NCBI RefSeq assembly: GCF_040451425.1
Contig: NZ_CP144374.1
Location: 1,280,501 to 1,344,500, forward strand
From: Thermodesulfovibrio sp. 3462-1
GTDB lineage: Bacteria > Nitrospirota > Thermodesulfovibrionia > Thermodesulfovibrionales > Thermodesulfovibrionaceae
Length of the DNA stretch: 64,000 nt
Direction: 5' to 3'
Of this stretch, positions 44,904 through 53,882 are shown in pieces (within the stretch, counting starts at the first letter, position 1; each line of letters starts with the position of its first letter). The translations under genes and the position numbers were made by a program. Under the pieces are notes generated by a model. The model was not told where the DNA came from, searched no databases, and saw nothing but the letters and a program-made list of their open reading frames with translations.

Positions 44904-46669
44904 ACAGCATCATGAAATTTTGTTACTCTCGGTGTCCTTCCTTTTGTCTCACAGCATTCTGTGAGATGAGCATCACTTACTTTGAGAAGTGTTCCTGTCT
45001 TTGAGCCATATCTGAAAACTGTTATTCCCTTAAGTCCTTTTTTGTATGCAAGAATGAAAATTTTTGCTACTTCTTGCTTTTTTGTTCTCTGTGGTAGATT
45101 TATTGTTTTTGATACCGCATTGTCTGTGTATTTTTGAAAGCAGGCTTGCATTTCAATATGTTGCATAGGAGTAATTTCAAGGGCTGTTTTAAAAAGTTTT
45201 TTAATTTTTAATGGAACGCTTTTTATGCCTCTAAGAGTTCCTTTCTGTCTTAATTCATTAATAAATTCTTCACTGTAAAATCCCTGTTTTTGAGCGAAAT
45301 CTATAAGATATTTATTTATTATCTCAAACTCTGTATCAAGAATTCTTTGTTTGTAGGCAAGTAAAAAATAAGGCTCTATTCCACTTGAACAGTCAGCAAT
45401 TATTGAAATTGTTCCTGTGGGCGCAATGGTTGTTGTGGTGGCATTTCTCATCATGGTGCCTCTTTTATCCCATAAAGAGCCTTTGAAATTTGGAAAAACT
45501 CCTCTTTTTCGTGCAAGCTCCTGAGATGTTTCGTGAGATTTTTCCTTTATAAATTTCATTACTGTTTCAGCCAGTTGGAAGGCTTTTTTATGATTATAGG
45601 GGATTCCAAGCTCCACAAGACAGTCTGCCCAGCCCATTACTCCGAGCCCTATTTTTCTATTTCCCTTGTGCATTTTTTCAACCTCAGGCACAGGATAATG
45701 GGTAACATCAATTGCATCATCAAGAAATCTTGTTGCTATTTTTACATCATGCTCAAGCATCTGAAAATCAATGCTACCACCTTTTACATACTTTGATAGA
45801 TTAATTGAGCCAAGAATGCATGCCTCATATGGTAAAAGAGGTTGCTCACCACAGGGATTTGTGCTTTCTATCTGACCTATATGAGGAGTTGGATTATATC
45901 TGTTTATTGTATCGATGAAAATAACTCCAGGGTCTCCTGTTTCCCATGTTGATTCAACAATTTCATCAAAAACTTCCTTTGCTTTAAGCTTTTTTACAAC
46001 CTCACCATTTCTTGGATTTATCAATGGATAATAATCATCCTTAAAAAGAGCATCCATAAAAGCATCTGTAACAACAACAGAGATATTGAAATTGCTTAAA
46101 TTTTCAAATCTTTTAATTCTTACAAACTCAAGAATATCAGGGTGATCAACTCTCAATATGCCCATATTTGCCCCTCTTCTTGCACCACCCTGCTTTATTA
46201 TGTCAGAAGCTTTATCAAATATTTTCATAAATGAAACAGGTCCGCTTGCAATGCCACCTGTTGAGCGAACAACATCTCCTTTTGGTCTTAAGTGAGAGAA
46301 ATTAAATCCAGTTCCACCGCCACTCTGAAGAATTAACGCAGCATCTTTAAGTGTTTTAAATATTGCCTCAATGGAGTCTTCCACAGGCAGAACAAAACAT
46401 GCTGCCAGCTGAGCCTTTGGTTTACCGGCATTCATCAATGCTGGAGAATTGGGAAGAAATCTTAATGAGCTTATAATTTCATAAAACTTCTCTGCCCATT
46501 CAGAGGGATTTTCTTGATAAAGCTCTTCAGCCTGAGCAACATAATTGGCAACACGATGAAACATCTGCTCAGGTGTTTCAATGACTTCACCCTTTTCATT
46601 TTTAAGTAAATATCTTATTTCAAGAACTGTTTTTGCTCTATCCGTAAACACCATAATATAGTGTATCAC
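44900..46669 (-). CDS. nrdJ: Adenosylcobalamin-dependent (class II) ribonucleotide reductase
   Basis: NrdJ reduces ribonucleotides with a B12 radical, independent of oxygen. The roughly 589-residue protein has the family core: FLPNSPALMNAG, QLAACFVLPVEDS, LQSGGGTGFNFSHLRPKGDVVRSTGGIASGPVSFMKIFD, TNPCGEQPLLPYEACILGSINL, and the C-terminal TITVFRYGS-type GITVFRYGSKTGTLL. The compact size fits short class II enzymes. The exact start is uncertain (M1, M6 or the following GTG). An ABC-2 exporter overlaps its end. Confidence 0.95.
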   Translation of the reverse strand: MIHYIMVFTDRAKTVLEIRYLLKNEKGEVIETPEQMFHRVANYVAQAEELYQENPSEWAEKFYEIISSLRFLPNSPALMNAGKPKAQLAACFVLPVEDSIEAIFKTLKDAALILQSGGGTGFNFSHLRPKGDVVRSTGGIASGPVSFMKIFDKASDIIKQGGARRGANMGILRVDHPDILEFVRIKRFENLSNFNISVVVTDAFMDALFKDDYYPLINPRNGEVVKKLKAKEVFDEIVESTWETGDPGVIFIDTINRYNPTPHIGQIESTNPCGEQPLLPYEACILGSINLSKYVKGGSIDFQMLEHDVKIATRFLDDAIDVTHYPVPEVEKMHKGNRKIGLGVMGWADCLVELGIPYNHKKAFQLAETVMKFIKEKSHETSQELARKRGVFPNFKGSLWDKRGTMMRNATTTTIAPTGTISIIADCSSGIEPYFLLAYKQRILDTEFEIINKYLIDFAQKQGFYSEEFINELRQKGTLRGIKSVPLKIKKLFKTALEITPMQHIEMQACFQKYTDNAVSKTINLPQRTKKQEVAKIFILAYKKGLKGITVFRYGSKTGTLLKVSDAHLTECCETKGRTPRVTKFHDAV

Positions 46670-46674
46670 ATTAG

Positions 46675-46704
46675 TTGCAACTTTAGAAGATGAAAAATTA
46701 AAAT
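46675..46704 (+). promoter_or_regulatory. Promoter of yacG-dapB, predicted leaderless
   Basis: TTGCAA (46675-46680) and TAAAAT (46699-46704) are 18 bases apart; the ATG at 46711 follows after 6 bases with no Shine-Dalgarno. TTGCAA is self-complementary and may also serve divergent nrdJ. Confidence 0.55.
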
Positions 46705-46710
46705 TAAATC

Positions 46711-46929
46711 ATGAAAATTAAATGTCCTATATGTGGTAAAGAAACAACAATTGAGAATAATCCCTGGAGACCCTTTTGTTCTAAAAATTGTAAAATTATT
46801 GACCTCTGGAACTGGTTTCATGAATACTATTCAATAAAAGTTGAAGAAGTAGATGAAACAATAAACATAGAGGAGGAACAAGATGATAAAAGTAACAGTA
46901 TGTGGCGCAGCAGGAAGAATGGGCAGTAG
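46711..46929 (+). CDS. yacG: YacG-like zinc-binding protein
   Basis: This 72-residue protein has the YacG zinc site: Cys5 and Cys8 (CPICGK) with Cys23 and Cys27 (FCSKNC), then DLWNWFHEYYSI. In E. coli YacG binds and inhibits DNA gyrase. The last 47 bases overlap dapB in another frame, and the C-terminal tail after residue 50 is not conserved-looking, which is usual for YacG tails. Predicted leaderless translation. Confidence 0.87.
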   Translation: MKIKCPICGKETTIENNPWRPFCSKNCKIIDLWNWFHEYYSIKVEEVDETINIEEEQDDKSNSMWRSRKNGQ

Positions 46930-47686
46930 GATTATTGCCCTTTCAAAGGATTACCCAGAGATAAAAATTGTTGGAGCTTTAGAATCAAAAAATAATCCAA
47001 AAGTAGGCTCAGATGCTGGAGTAGTTGCTGGAATTGGGGATTTGGGAATAAAAATAGTTGATGATATTGAAAGAGTTATTGATAATACCGATATTGTTGT
47101 TAATTTTACAAATCCAGAAGCTACTTTAGAACATCTTGAAATTGTAAGAAAGTATAAAAAATCAATGGTTATTGGAACAACAGGCTTTAGTAATGAACAA
47201 CTCACCAAAATTCAGGAAATAGCAAAAGAAATCCCTATAGTGCTTTCACCTAATATGAGTATCGGCGTAAACCTTTTATTTAAAATTCTTAAAGATGTGG
47301 CAAAAGTGCTCGGAGATGACTATGATGTGGAAATTGTTGAAGCACATCACAGAATGAAGAAGGATGCACCCAGTGGAACAGCTATAAAAATGGCAAAGGT
47401 TATTGCTGAAGCATTGGAAAGAAATTTTGACGAAGTTGCTGTTTATGCAAGAAAAGGCATCATTGGAGAGAGAACAAAAAAAGAAATAGGAATTCAAACA
47501 ATAAGAGCAGGAGACATAGTTGGTGAGCATACAGTTATTTTTGGTGGATTGGGAGAAAGAATTGAAATAACCCATAAAGCATCAAGCAGAGACACCTTTG
47601 CAAGAGGTGCTTTAAGAGCAGTGCTCTGGCTTTATGGAAAACCTGCGGGACTTTATGATATGGGAGATGTACTCGGAATAAAATAG
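46883..47686 (+). CDS. dapB: 4-hydroxy-tetrahydrodipicolinate reductase
   Basis: DapB reduces the dihydrodipicolinate-pathway intermediate for lysine and diaminopimelate. The 267-residue protein has the nucleotide motif CGAAGRMGS near residues 7-15, VIGTTGFSNEQL, SPNMSIGVNLLF, the catalytic EAHHRMKKDAPSGTAIKMA, and GERIEITHKASSRDTFARGALRA. The ATG has GGAGGA just before it, inside yacG. Length is standard. Confidence 0.97.
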   Translation: MIKVTVCGAAGRMGSRIIALSKDYPEIKIVGALESKNNPKVGSDAGVVAGIGDLGIKIVDDIERVIDNTDIVVNFTNPEATLEHLEIVRKYKKSMVIGTTGFSNEQLTKIQEIAKEIPIVLSPNMSIGVNLLFKILKDVAKVLGDDYDVEIVEAHHRMKKDAPSGTAIKMAKVIAEALERNFDEVAVYARKGIIGERTKKEIGIQTIRAGDIVGEHTVIFGGLGERIEITHKASSRDTFARGALRAVLWLYGKPAGLYDMGDVLGIK

Positions 47687-47708
47687 AGGTTCTTAAAATT
47701 GCCAGTAT

Positions 47709-47741
47709 AAAATTACTGTCGTGAGCGACTGCAGCGTTTTT
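47709..47741 (-). repeat. 33-bp dispersed repeat, copy 2
   Basis: This is the inverted copy of 10603-10635 (30 of 33 positions alike by eye, 18 identical in a row at 47724-47741). It lies between the dapB stop and the 3' side of tRNA-Cys, 25 bases from the latter. In this copy GTCG-TGAG-CGAC can form a short hairpin. Confidence 0.6.
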
Positions 47742-47765
47742 GAAATCATTTTTTTAAAGAATTAA

Positions 47766-47838
47766 AGGCGACGGCCGGATTCGAACCGGCGCATGGCGGT
47801 TTTGCAGACCGCTCCCTTAGCCGCTTGGGTACGTCGCC
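47766..47838 (-). tRNA. tRNA-Cys (anticodon GCA)
   Basis: The reverse strand forms acceptor GGCGACG/CGTCGCC, anticodon stem GCGGT/ACCGC with loop CTGCAAA (anticodon GCA), T-arm GGTTCGAATCC and discriminator T. It is eight bases from tRNA-Gly and probably co-transcribed with it. Confidence 0.95.
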
Positions 47839-47846
47839 AATAAAAA

Positions 47847-47919
47847 AGCGGGTGGCGGGATTTGAACCCGTGACCCCAACCTTGGCAAGGTTGTGCTCTA
47901 CCAGCTGAGCTACACCCGC
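47847..47919 (-). tRNA. tRNA-Gly (anticodon GCC)
   Basis: The reverse strand forms acceptor GCGGGTG with its 3' partner CACCCGC, D-arm GCTCAGCTGGTAGAGC, anticodon stem CAACC/GGTTG with loop TTGCCAA (anticodon GCC), and T-arm GGTTCAAATCC. CCA is not encoded. Confidence 0.95.
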
Positions 47920-47922
47920 ATA

Positions 47923-48225
47923 TTAATTAACTCTTTTTTTGGGATCAAGAGAATCTATAATTTTCTCAAATATCTCTAATTGCTGTTCCATATTATCTAA
48001 TTTTAATTCTAACTCTTTTATCCTTCTATTTGCAAATTCCTCGAGGGACTCAGCTTTTTTCAATAAATTTTCCCGCATTTCTTCAAAATCTCTTATAAGT
48101 TTGTTAATCTTTTTAAGCTCTCTTTTCTTTTTCCATTTTTTAAAAAAGGAAAGCATATAAAAAACTATCATAAAATCTCTCTTTGTGTCAATAATTGAAT
48201 ATTGGAGGCAGTCAGATTCCTCCAT
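47923..48225 (-). CDS. Small coiled-coil protein of unknown function
   Basis: This is up to 100 residues and not recognised. A short hydrophobic start (FYMLSFFKKW) is followed by a highly charged heptad-rich helix (KINKLIRDFEEMRENLLKKAESLEEFANRRIKELELKLDNMEQQL) ending DPKKRVN. The real start may be an internal ATG (MIVFYM or MLSFF) because TTGACA lies inside the longer 5' part. It ends 4 bases before tRNA-Gly, so it may be co-transcribed with the tRNAs. Confidence 0.45.
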   Translation of the reverse strand: MEESDCLQYSIIDTKRDFMIVFYMLSFFKKWKKKRELKKINKLIRDFEEMRENLLKKAESLEEFANRRIKELELKLDNMEQQLEIFEKIIDSLDPKKRVN

Positions 48226-48391
48226 CGATGGTACCGGAATGATAGAAAAGAAACGAAGATGCTCAGAATCACAATAAACAAGGGGTGTACCGGAAATAGC
48301 AAAAAATGATAAAGTTTGGTATGATAATAAAAGAATTTTTAAAATTTTGTAAGTGTTTTAATAGTTTAAAAATTATTCGCAGGAGGCAATT

Positions 48392-49270
48392 GTGAATCAT
48401 GTTATTGTTGAAACAAATTTGAAAGATGTAAAATTACTTCGCAGGGGAAAAGTAAGAGATATTTATGAAGTGAATAATTATTTGCTAATTGTTGCAACAG
48501 ATAGAGTTTCTGCCTTTGATGTGGTGCTTCCAACTGGAATTCCAGGAAAAGGTAAAATTTTAACACAGATTTCTCTTTTCTGGTTTAATCAAGTAAAAGA
48601 TATTATTGAAAATCATGTTGTTTCAGCTGATGTAGCTCAGTTTCCAGAGCCACTAAAAAAATATAAAGATATTTTAGAAGGAAGAAGTATGCTTGTGCGA
48701 AAAGCCAAGCCCCTTGCTGTGGAGTGCATTGTTCGTGGATACATAACTGGTTCTGGATGGAAGGATTATCAAAAAACAGGAATGATCTGCGGAATTAAGC
48801 TTCCAGAAGGACTTGTAGAGTCACAGAAGCTTCCGGAACCTCTTTATACACCAAGCACAAAGGCTCAGCAGGGACATGACATAAACATAAGCTTTGAGGA
48901 GACTGTTAAAATTCTTGGAGAAGAAACAGCTAAAAAAGCAAGAGATTTTTCAGTTGCGATTTATAAAAAGGCATCGGAGATAGCAGAAAAAAAAGGAATT
49001 ATAATTGCTGATACAAAAATGGAATTCGGGTTTTTTAATGGAAAATTGATTATTATTGATGAACTTTTAACCCCTGATTCATCAAGATTTTGGTCAATAA
49101 AGGATTACTCTCCTGGAAAACCTCAGGATAGCTACGACAAACAAATTGTAAGAGATTATCTAATTTCAATAAACTGGAACAAAAAGCCGCCTGCACCTGA
49201 GCTACCAGAGGAAATAGTTAAAAAGACTGCTGAACGGTATGAAGAAATATTCAGGATTCTAACCTCTTGA
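48392..49270 (+). CDS. purC: Phosphoribosylaminoimidazole-succinocarboxamide synthase
   Basis: PurC adds aspartate to CAIR in purine synthesis. The 292-residue protein is the longer SAICAR synthetase type: [88 protein letters not shown] and [12 protein letters not shown]. The start is GTG with GCAGGAGG before it. It overlaps convergent nfo by 20 bases. Confidence 0.97.
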   Translation: MNHVIVETNLKDVKLLRRGKVRDIYEVNNYLLIVATDRVSAFDVVLPTGIPGKGKILTQISLFWFNQVKDIIENHVVSADVAQFPEPLKKYKDILEGRSMLVRKAKPLAVECIVRGYITGSGWKDYQKTGMICGIKLPEGLVESQKLPEPLYTPSTKAQQGHDINISFEETVKILGEETAKKARDFSVAIYKKASEIAEKKGIIIADTKMEFGFFNGKLIIIDELLTPDSSRFWSIKDYSPGKPQDSYDKQIVRDYLISINWNKKPPAPELPEEIVKKTAERYEEIFRILTS

Positions 49271-50093
49271 GGATTTCTCTTACAGTAGAAAGATTTTTTA
49301 AATCATCATCGAAAGATTTTTTAGGTGTTTCAAGAATAAGTGGCACATGGGAGATTTCTTTTATTTTTAAAAAGTTTTCAAAGCCTTTTATGCCGATATA
49401 GCCTTTTCCAATATGTTCGTGCCTGTCAATACCAGAGCCTGCAGGTGCTTTTGAATCATTGAGATGAATTAATTTAATCAAATCAAAAGAGCCATATTTA
49501 GAAAGCTCTTCAATGAATTTTTTTAATCCGTTTTCATTTGCTATGTCATATCCAGCAGCAAAGAGATGACATGTGTCAATACAGATTCCTCCTATAATTT
49601 CACTCTCAACATTTTTAAATGTTTCAATTAAATCGGGAATTAATGCTGTAATCTTGCTTTTTGCTGTGTTTTCTATGAGGATTTTACATTTCTCAAGCTT
49701 TCCAATTTTGCTGAATCCTTCACGAGTTTTTGCAAAAATTTCTTCTTTTTCCATATCTTTATTGTCCTTTAAATGTATCACGTAGTAGTCTGCACCAAGA
49801 ACATCAGCCATTAAAACTTCTCTTTTTAAAAGATACCGTGATGAAGCAATGGTTTTTGGGTTTGATGAAATGAGATTTATCAGATAAGAGGCATGAACAA
49901 CTAAAGGATTCAACTTGTAAAGCTGCATAAGCTTCTTGAATTCATCAATAACTTCTACGCTAAACTCTGGAATCTGCCATAGCCGTGGACTGTGAAGAAA
50001 TATCTGAAAAGTAGTGCATTGAAGCTCTACTGCTTCATTAATAGAATTAATTAAGCTGTTTTTAACAGAAGTGTGAACTCCAACTGGTCTCAA
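49251..50093 (-). CDS. nfo: Endonuclease IV (AP endonuclease)
   Basis: Nfo cuts DNA at abasic sites using a zinc cluster. The 280-residue protein shows [71 protein letters not shown], and [24 protein letters not shown] with the metal His/Asp residues. The apparent start is TTG, with a weak AAGGAA upstream. Length is standard. Confidence 0.95.
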   Translation of the reverse strand: MRPVGVHTSVKNSLINSINEAVELQCTTFQIFLHSPRLWQIPEFSVEVIDEFKKLMQLYKLNPLVVHASYLINLISSNPKTIASSRYLLKREVLMADVLGADYYVIHLKDNKDMEKEEIFAKTREGFSKIGKLEKCKILIENTAKSKITALIPDLIETFKNVESEIIGGICIDTCHLFAAGYDIANENGLKKFIEELSKYGSFDLIKLIHLNDSKAPAGSGIDRHEHIGKGYIGIKGFENFLKIKEISHVPLILETPKKSFDDDLKNLSTVREILKRLES

Positions 50094-50332
50094 CCGTATA
50101 AAATTTCCTTTTTGAAAAATTCCTCATTTAATTTTTTAAATCTTAACTGATGCCTTGCAATATTGTCAATTTTTTATAGTGTCCTGGTGATATAAAAATT
50201 TTTATATATAAAATTAATAGAGTAATGAAAAGAGGGTATCTTACATTGATTTAACAAAAACCAACATAAAGAAAGAAGAAATACACCAATTTATTATTTT
50301 GCATAATTGACATTGCCAGGAAAAATGAAAAC

Positions 50333-50361
50333 TTGACAAAAATATCAAAATTTATTTATAT
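50333..50361 (+). promoter_or_regulatory. Promoter of the ACR3-USP pair
   Basis: TTGACA (50333-50338) and TTATAT (50356-50361) are 17 bases apart. The leader of about 75 bases contains an imperfect hairpin, CCACTGG/CCGGTGG (50384-50409), and ends with a strong Shine-Dalgarno. The rest of the intergenic stretch (50094-50332) is AT-rich with nothing recognised. Confidence 0.55.
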
Positions 50362-50440
50362 ATGTCTTAAAGATAAAGCGTCTCCACTGGCCCATTGATG
50401 ACCCGGTGGGCACAACTGAAATTCATTGAGGAGGTTAAGG

Positions 50441-51493
50441 ATGTTCAGGAGGGCTCTTGAAAAACTTCACAACTTCAGGTTGCTGCCGGTGTTTGTCATT
50501 GTCAGCATGGCCATTGGCATTGCCATTGGCAAGTGGTATGGTATTTCGAACTTTGAATTGACACCGCCTATTGATGCAATTAAATCCATATTTCACGGCA
50601 CATATGAGTTTAGCATTGGGAATACCCTTGCCCTCGGCGTGGTTGTCGGTCTTTTTATGATGATGTATCCTGCAATGGCAAATATCAGGTTTGAAGATTT
50701 AGGAAAGGCTGCAAAATCTCCAAAACAACTCTTGATAGTCATATTCTTCAACTATGCCATTGCGCCGTTTTTCATGCTCCTGCTTGCAAAGATATTCTTA
50801 AGTGGTGAGCCTGATTTATACACAGGCCTTGTCCTTTATGGCCTCGCCCCTTGTATTGCGATGGTTATTGTATTTACATATCTTTCTGCCGGCAATGGAC
50901 CCCTCGCAATAATCCTTGTTGCATTGAACTCAATCATTCAGATGATTCTGATACCTGTCTATGCAAAACTCCTTCTTGGAGAGATCCAATTCGATGTCTG
51001 GGTCGTTGGCGAGAGCGTGCTTTTGTATTTAGGCATTCCACTTGTTGCGGGGATGCTTACGAGGTTTCTCGGTGTGAGGCGATATGGTGAGGAATGGTTT
51101 AATAGACTGAAGTTCTATCTTGATACCATGTCAATCATAGGGCTTCTATTCACCCTTGTCGTAATGTTTGCATTGAAGGGAGATTTGATATTAGAAAAAC
51201 CCTTCTTCATTGTCCAGATGGCGATACCCATGACACTCTTCTTCTGGACAATGTTTGTAATAGTTTATCTCACAGGATGGAAATTAGGATTGAATTACAG
51301 GGATGCAGTTGCGGTCGCCTTTAACTCAACAGGCAGGGATTTTGAGATAGCAATCGCAATAGCTATTACCGCATTCAATCCAACGGTCGCTTTGGCCACG
51401 GTCATCGGCCCGCTCATCGAAGTGCCTGTGATGCTTGCCCTTGTATGGTTTGCAAAGAAGACAGAGTTTAAACTCTTTAGAGGGAGGGAGTAG
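50441..51493 (+). CDS. ACR3-like arsenite/bile-acid superfamily transporter
   Basis: This 350-residue protein has about ten membrane helices of the BART superfamily. ACR3-like marks are the Cys in LAPCIAMVIVFTYLS (transmembrane helix 4, essential in Acr3), the preceding FFNYAIAPFFM, and GRDFEIAIAIAITAF ... ATVIGPLIEVPVML. ACR3 exports arsenite, but no arsR or arsC is nearby, so the substrate is open. The ATG at 50441 is preceded by GAGGAGG (50429-50435) and is preferred over a TTG at 50426. Codon use is visibly richer in G/C than in flanking genes, suggesting recent acquisition. Confidence 0.85.
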   Translation: MFRRALEKLHNFRLLPVFVIVSMAIGIAIGKWYGISNFELTPPIDAIKSIFHGTYEFSIGNTLALGVVVGLFMMMYPAMANIRFEDLGKAAKSPKQLLIVIFFNYAIAPFFMLLLAKIFLSGEPDLYTGLVLYGLAPCIAMVIVFTYLSAGNGPLAIILVALNSIIQMILIPVYAKLLLGEIQFDVWVVGESVLLYLGIPLVAGMLTRFLGVRRYGEEWFNRLKFYLDTMSIIGLLFTLVVMFALKGDLILEKPFFIVQMAIPMTLFFWTMFVIVYLTGWKLGLNYRDAVAVAFNSTGRDFEIAIAIAITAFNPTVALATVIGPLIEVPVMLALVWFAKKTEFKLFRGRE

Positions 51494-51495
51494 TC

Positions 51496-52298
51496 ATGTA
51501 TAAAAAGATACTTTATCCAATCAAATTTGAGGAATTCTCTCTTGATGTGCTCTCCTGTATATTGAATTTCAAAAAGGTCGGGACAGAGGAGATAATCCTT
51601 CTCCATGTCATAGATTTTGCCAGACTGCCGATGGACAAATACGAGGGCTATCATCCTGAAGATGTAAAGAGGCTCACAGAGATTGCTGACCTGAAGATGG
51701 CTGAGGGAATAAAGATTATAGAGGATGCGGGTATCAGGGCAAAAAAGGTCATAACAGTTGGAATCCCTTACAGAGAGATACTGAGAGTGGCTGATGAAGA
51801 AAAGGTCTCACTCATCGTCTCAGGCAGGCAGAAAAAAGGTGTGCTTGGTGAGATATTTATCGGCTCAAATACAGATAAGATTATTCGTTATGGCAATGTG
51901 CCAGTTTATATACCGAAGTATCCAGCCATATTTGGTGCAGATAAAGAGGCTTGCAGAAGGTTCTGCGAAAACTTTTTTAAGAAAGTCCTCTATCCAACCG
52001 ACTGGTCAGATTGTGCAGAATATGCCCTCCAATACCTTAAAGGTCTAAGAGGTGCTGGTATTGAAGAGGTTATTGTTGCCCATGTGATGGATGAAAAGGC
52101 AATGAGGCTTCAGCCACCAGAAAAGTTCAAGGAGTTTGAAAAGGTTGATAAGGAGAGGCTTGAGAAAGTTAAGGAGGAACTCGAAAAAGGGAGGTAAATG
52201 AGGGTGAAGCGGAAGCTACCATGATGATCATAGTGGGATTGTTCATTCTCGTCTTTGTCTCTGGTATGCTTGGTCACAGAGTGAATTATTTTTATTAA
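51496..52298 (+). pseudogene. Tandem universal stress protein with decayed second domain
   Basis: The open frame (51496-52197, 233 residues) encodes one complete UspA domain with the nucleotide motif GRQKKGVLGEIFIGSNTDK, then the first half of a second (KKVLYPTDWSDCAEYALQYLKGL, EVIVAHVMD), stopping after EELEKGR. In the next frame the DNA continues as EVNEGEAEATMM and then LVFVSGMLGHRV, which resembles the missing USP tail (GSRGxGMLGHRV style), ending at TAA 52296-52298. A frameshift and small deletion seem to have cut domain 2. It lies 2 bases after the transporter and shares its GC-richer composition. The first domain may still work. Confidence 0.7.
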
Positions 52299-52320
52299 AC
52301 AAGCTCTAATCTTGTTGCTT

Positions 52321-53088
52321 TCAATCTATTTTCAATAACCTCATCCCATGACCTAATTTTAATGCATTTTTGATGGCATTTTTAACAAAATTTTTTGTAT
52401 TCATTAAAGCTTCATCTGGTTCATATCCAAGACATAAAAATGAGAGAAAAGCTGAAGAAAAAGCACATCCTGTACCGTGAAATTCACCACAATATTTTTC
52501 ATCTTCTGCTTTATAAAAATTTTCCCCATCATAAAGTATGTCAACTGTTTTTTCTTTAAAATGTCCTCCCTTAACTATTGCAAGGCTTGTTCCCATCTCA
52601 TAAAGTTTCTTTAATGCTTGATAAACATCATCAACTTTTTCAATTTTTACTCCTGTAATTGTTTCTGCCTCTGGAATGTTTGCGGTAACAGCCATTGAAA
52701 GTGGAATGAGCTGTTCTTTGAGAATTTTTAATGCTTCATCCTCTATTAATTTAGCTCCCAGAGTAGAAATAATCACAGGATCAACAACGAATTTTTTTAT
52801 ATTGAATTTTTTAATTTTTTCAATTACGCACAGGAGTGCTTCTTTACTGTAAAACATGCCTGTTTTTGCTCCATCAGGTTTCATATCTCTCAGTAAAGTT
52901 TCAAATTGGGCTTCTATTACTTCCACTGGCATAGGATAAGTTAAAAAAAACTCTGATGTGCTCTGAGCAGTAACAGCAGTTATTATGCTAATTCCATAAA
53001 TTTTTAAAGAATGAAAAACCTTTAAATCCATCTGAATTCCTGCTCCAGATGTTGGATCAGAAGCACCTATGGTTAAAGCTATTTTCAT
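52321..53088 (-). CDS. thiD: Hydroxymethylpyrimidine/phosphomethylpyrimidine kinase
   Basis: ThiD phosphorylates HMP twice for thiamine synthesis. The 255-residue ribokinase-fold protein shows LTIGASDPTSGAGIQMDLKVFHSL, YGISIITAVTAQST, GAKTGMFYS, VDPVIISTLGAKLI, TANIPEAETITG, VKGGHF and the anion-hole FHGTGCAFSSAFLSFL. It overlaps the upstream membrane-protein gene by 4 bases, though a functional link between them is not obvious. Confidence 0.95.
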   Translation of the reverse strand: MKIALTIGASDPTSGAGIQMDLKVFHSLKIYGISIITAVTAQSTSEFFLTYPMPVEVIEAQFETLLRDMKPDGAKTGMFYSKEALLCVIEKIKKFNIKKFVVDPVIISTLGAKLIEDEALKILKEQLIPLSMAVTANIPEAETITGVKIEKVDDVYQALKKLYEMGTSLAIVKGGHFKEKTVDILYDGENFYKAEDEKYCGEFHGTGCAFSSAFLSFLCLGYEPDEALMNTKNFVKNAIKNALKLGHGMRLLKID

Positions 53089-53882
53089 TTATTTTCAATG
53101 TGTTTTATAAATTCTGCACCATAAAGAAAAACTGCCCACCCATAAAACAGCCACATGAGAAGTGCAAGAAAAGTAGATACAGAGCCATAAAGACTGCTTA
53201 TTTTGATTATATGTGTAACATAATAGGCAAAAACATATTTAGCAATTTCTATTAACAAAGTTGTAACTGCAGCTCCTGTTAAAATTGCACTCAGCTTAAT
53301 TTTTTTGCTTGGTAAAATTTTATAAAGTAAAGCAGCAATAACAAACATGATCACAAAAGGAAGGATATATCTTATAAAAAAAATAAGCAGTGTGCTAAGT
53401 GAATAAAATCCAAGAGGTTTAAAAACTCTTATAAGGTAAGTAAGAGCAAAGGATAATGCCACAGTCAGTGTTATTAAAAGAATTATAAAAAAGGACATAA
53501 ATAAGGACATTAGAAAATGTCTTTTTCTGTTGCTTTTGAAAATTTTATTAAGAGAAAATTCAATTGCTGTAAAAAGCTGTAAAGAAAAAATGCCATAAAG
53601 AAGAAGTGAGATACTACTTACCTCCTTTGAAGCTAAAATCTTTCTCAACTCCTTGATCATTTCCAGTTCTACCTCAGGGAAAAAAGAAATTAACCTTAAA
53701 TAAACAAATTTTATAACTCTTTCTTCCTGGATTACATTAACCAAAACATTGACAACAAATATACTTAGAGGAATAATTGATAAAATTGAAAAAAAAGCAA
53801 GGGAAGAACTCAAAAAAACTCCTTCATCCTTATAAAAATCTTTTAAACTTAAGATAAAAACCTTGGGAAGTTTTGTCAGCAT
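53085..53882 (-). CDS. YihY/virulence factor BrkB family membrane protein
   Basis: This 265-residue protein has six hydrophobic segments in the YihY (formerly called RNase BN) pattern: FYKDEGVFLSSSLAFFSILSIIPLSIFV, LLYGIFSLQLFTAIEFSLNKIF, ALLYKILPSKKIKLSAILTGA, HIIKISSLYGSVSTFLALLMWLFYGWAVFLYGAEF. The family's function is not established. It lies between the amidohydrolase (7-base overlap) and thiD (4-base overlap). Confidence 0.9.
   Translation of the reverse strand: MLTKLPKVFILSLKDFYKDEGVFLSSSLAFFSILSIIPLSIFVVNVLVNVIQEERVIKFVYLRLISFFPEVELEMIKELRKILASKEVSSISLLLYGIFSLQLFTAIEFSLNKIFKSNRKRHFLMSLFMSFFIILLITLTVALSFALTYLIRVFKPLGFYSLSTLLIFFIRYILPFVIMFVIAALLYKILPSKKIKLSAILTGAAVTTLLIEIAKYVFAYYVTHIIKISSLYGSVSTFLALLMWLFYGWAVFLYGAEFIKHIENK

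Noticed and set aside
44900-46669. nrdJ considered truncated because of its 589-residue length
   Set aside because: Active-site, radical and C-terminal motifs are all present; short class II reductases of this size exist.
48229-48290. Two similar short strings (TACCGGAA) before purC, considered as operator repeats
   Set aside because: Only 8-9 bases match and spacing is irregular, so chance is adequate.
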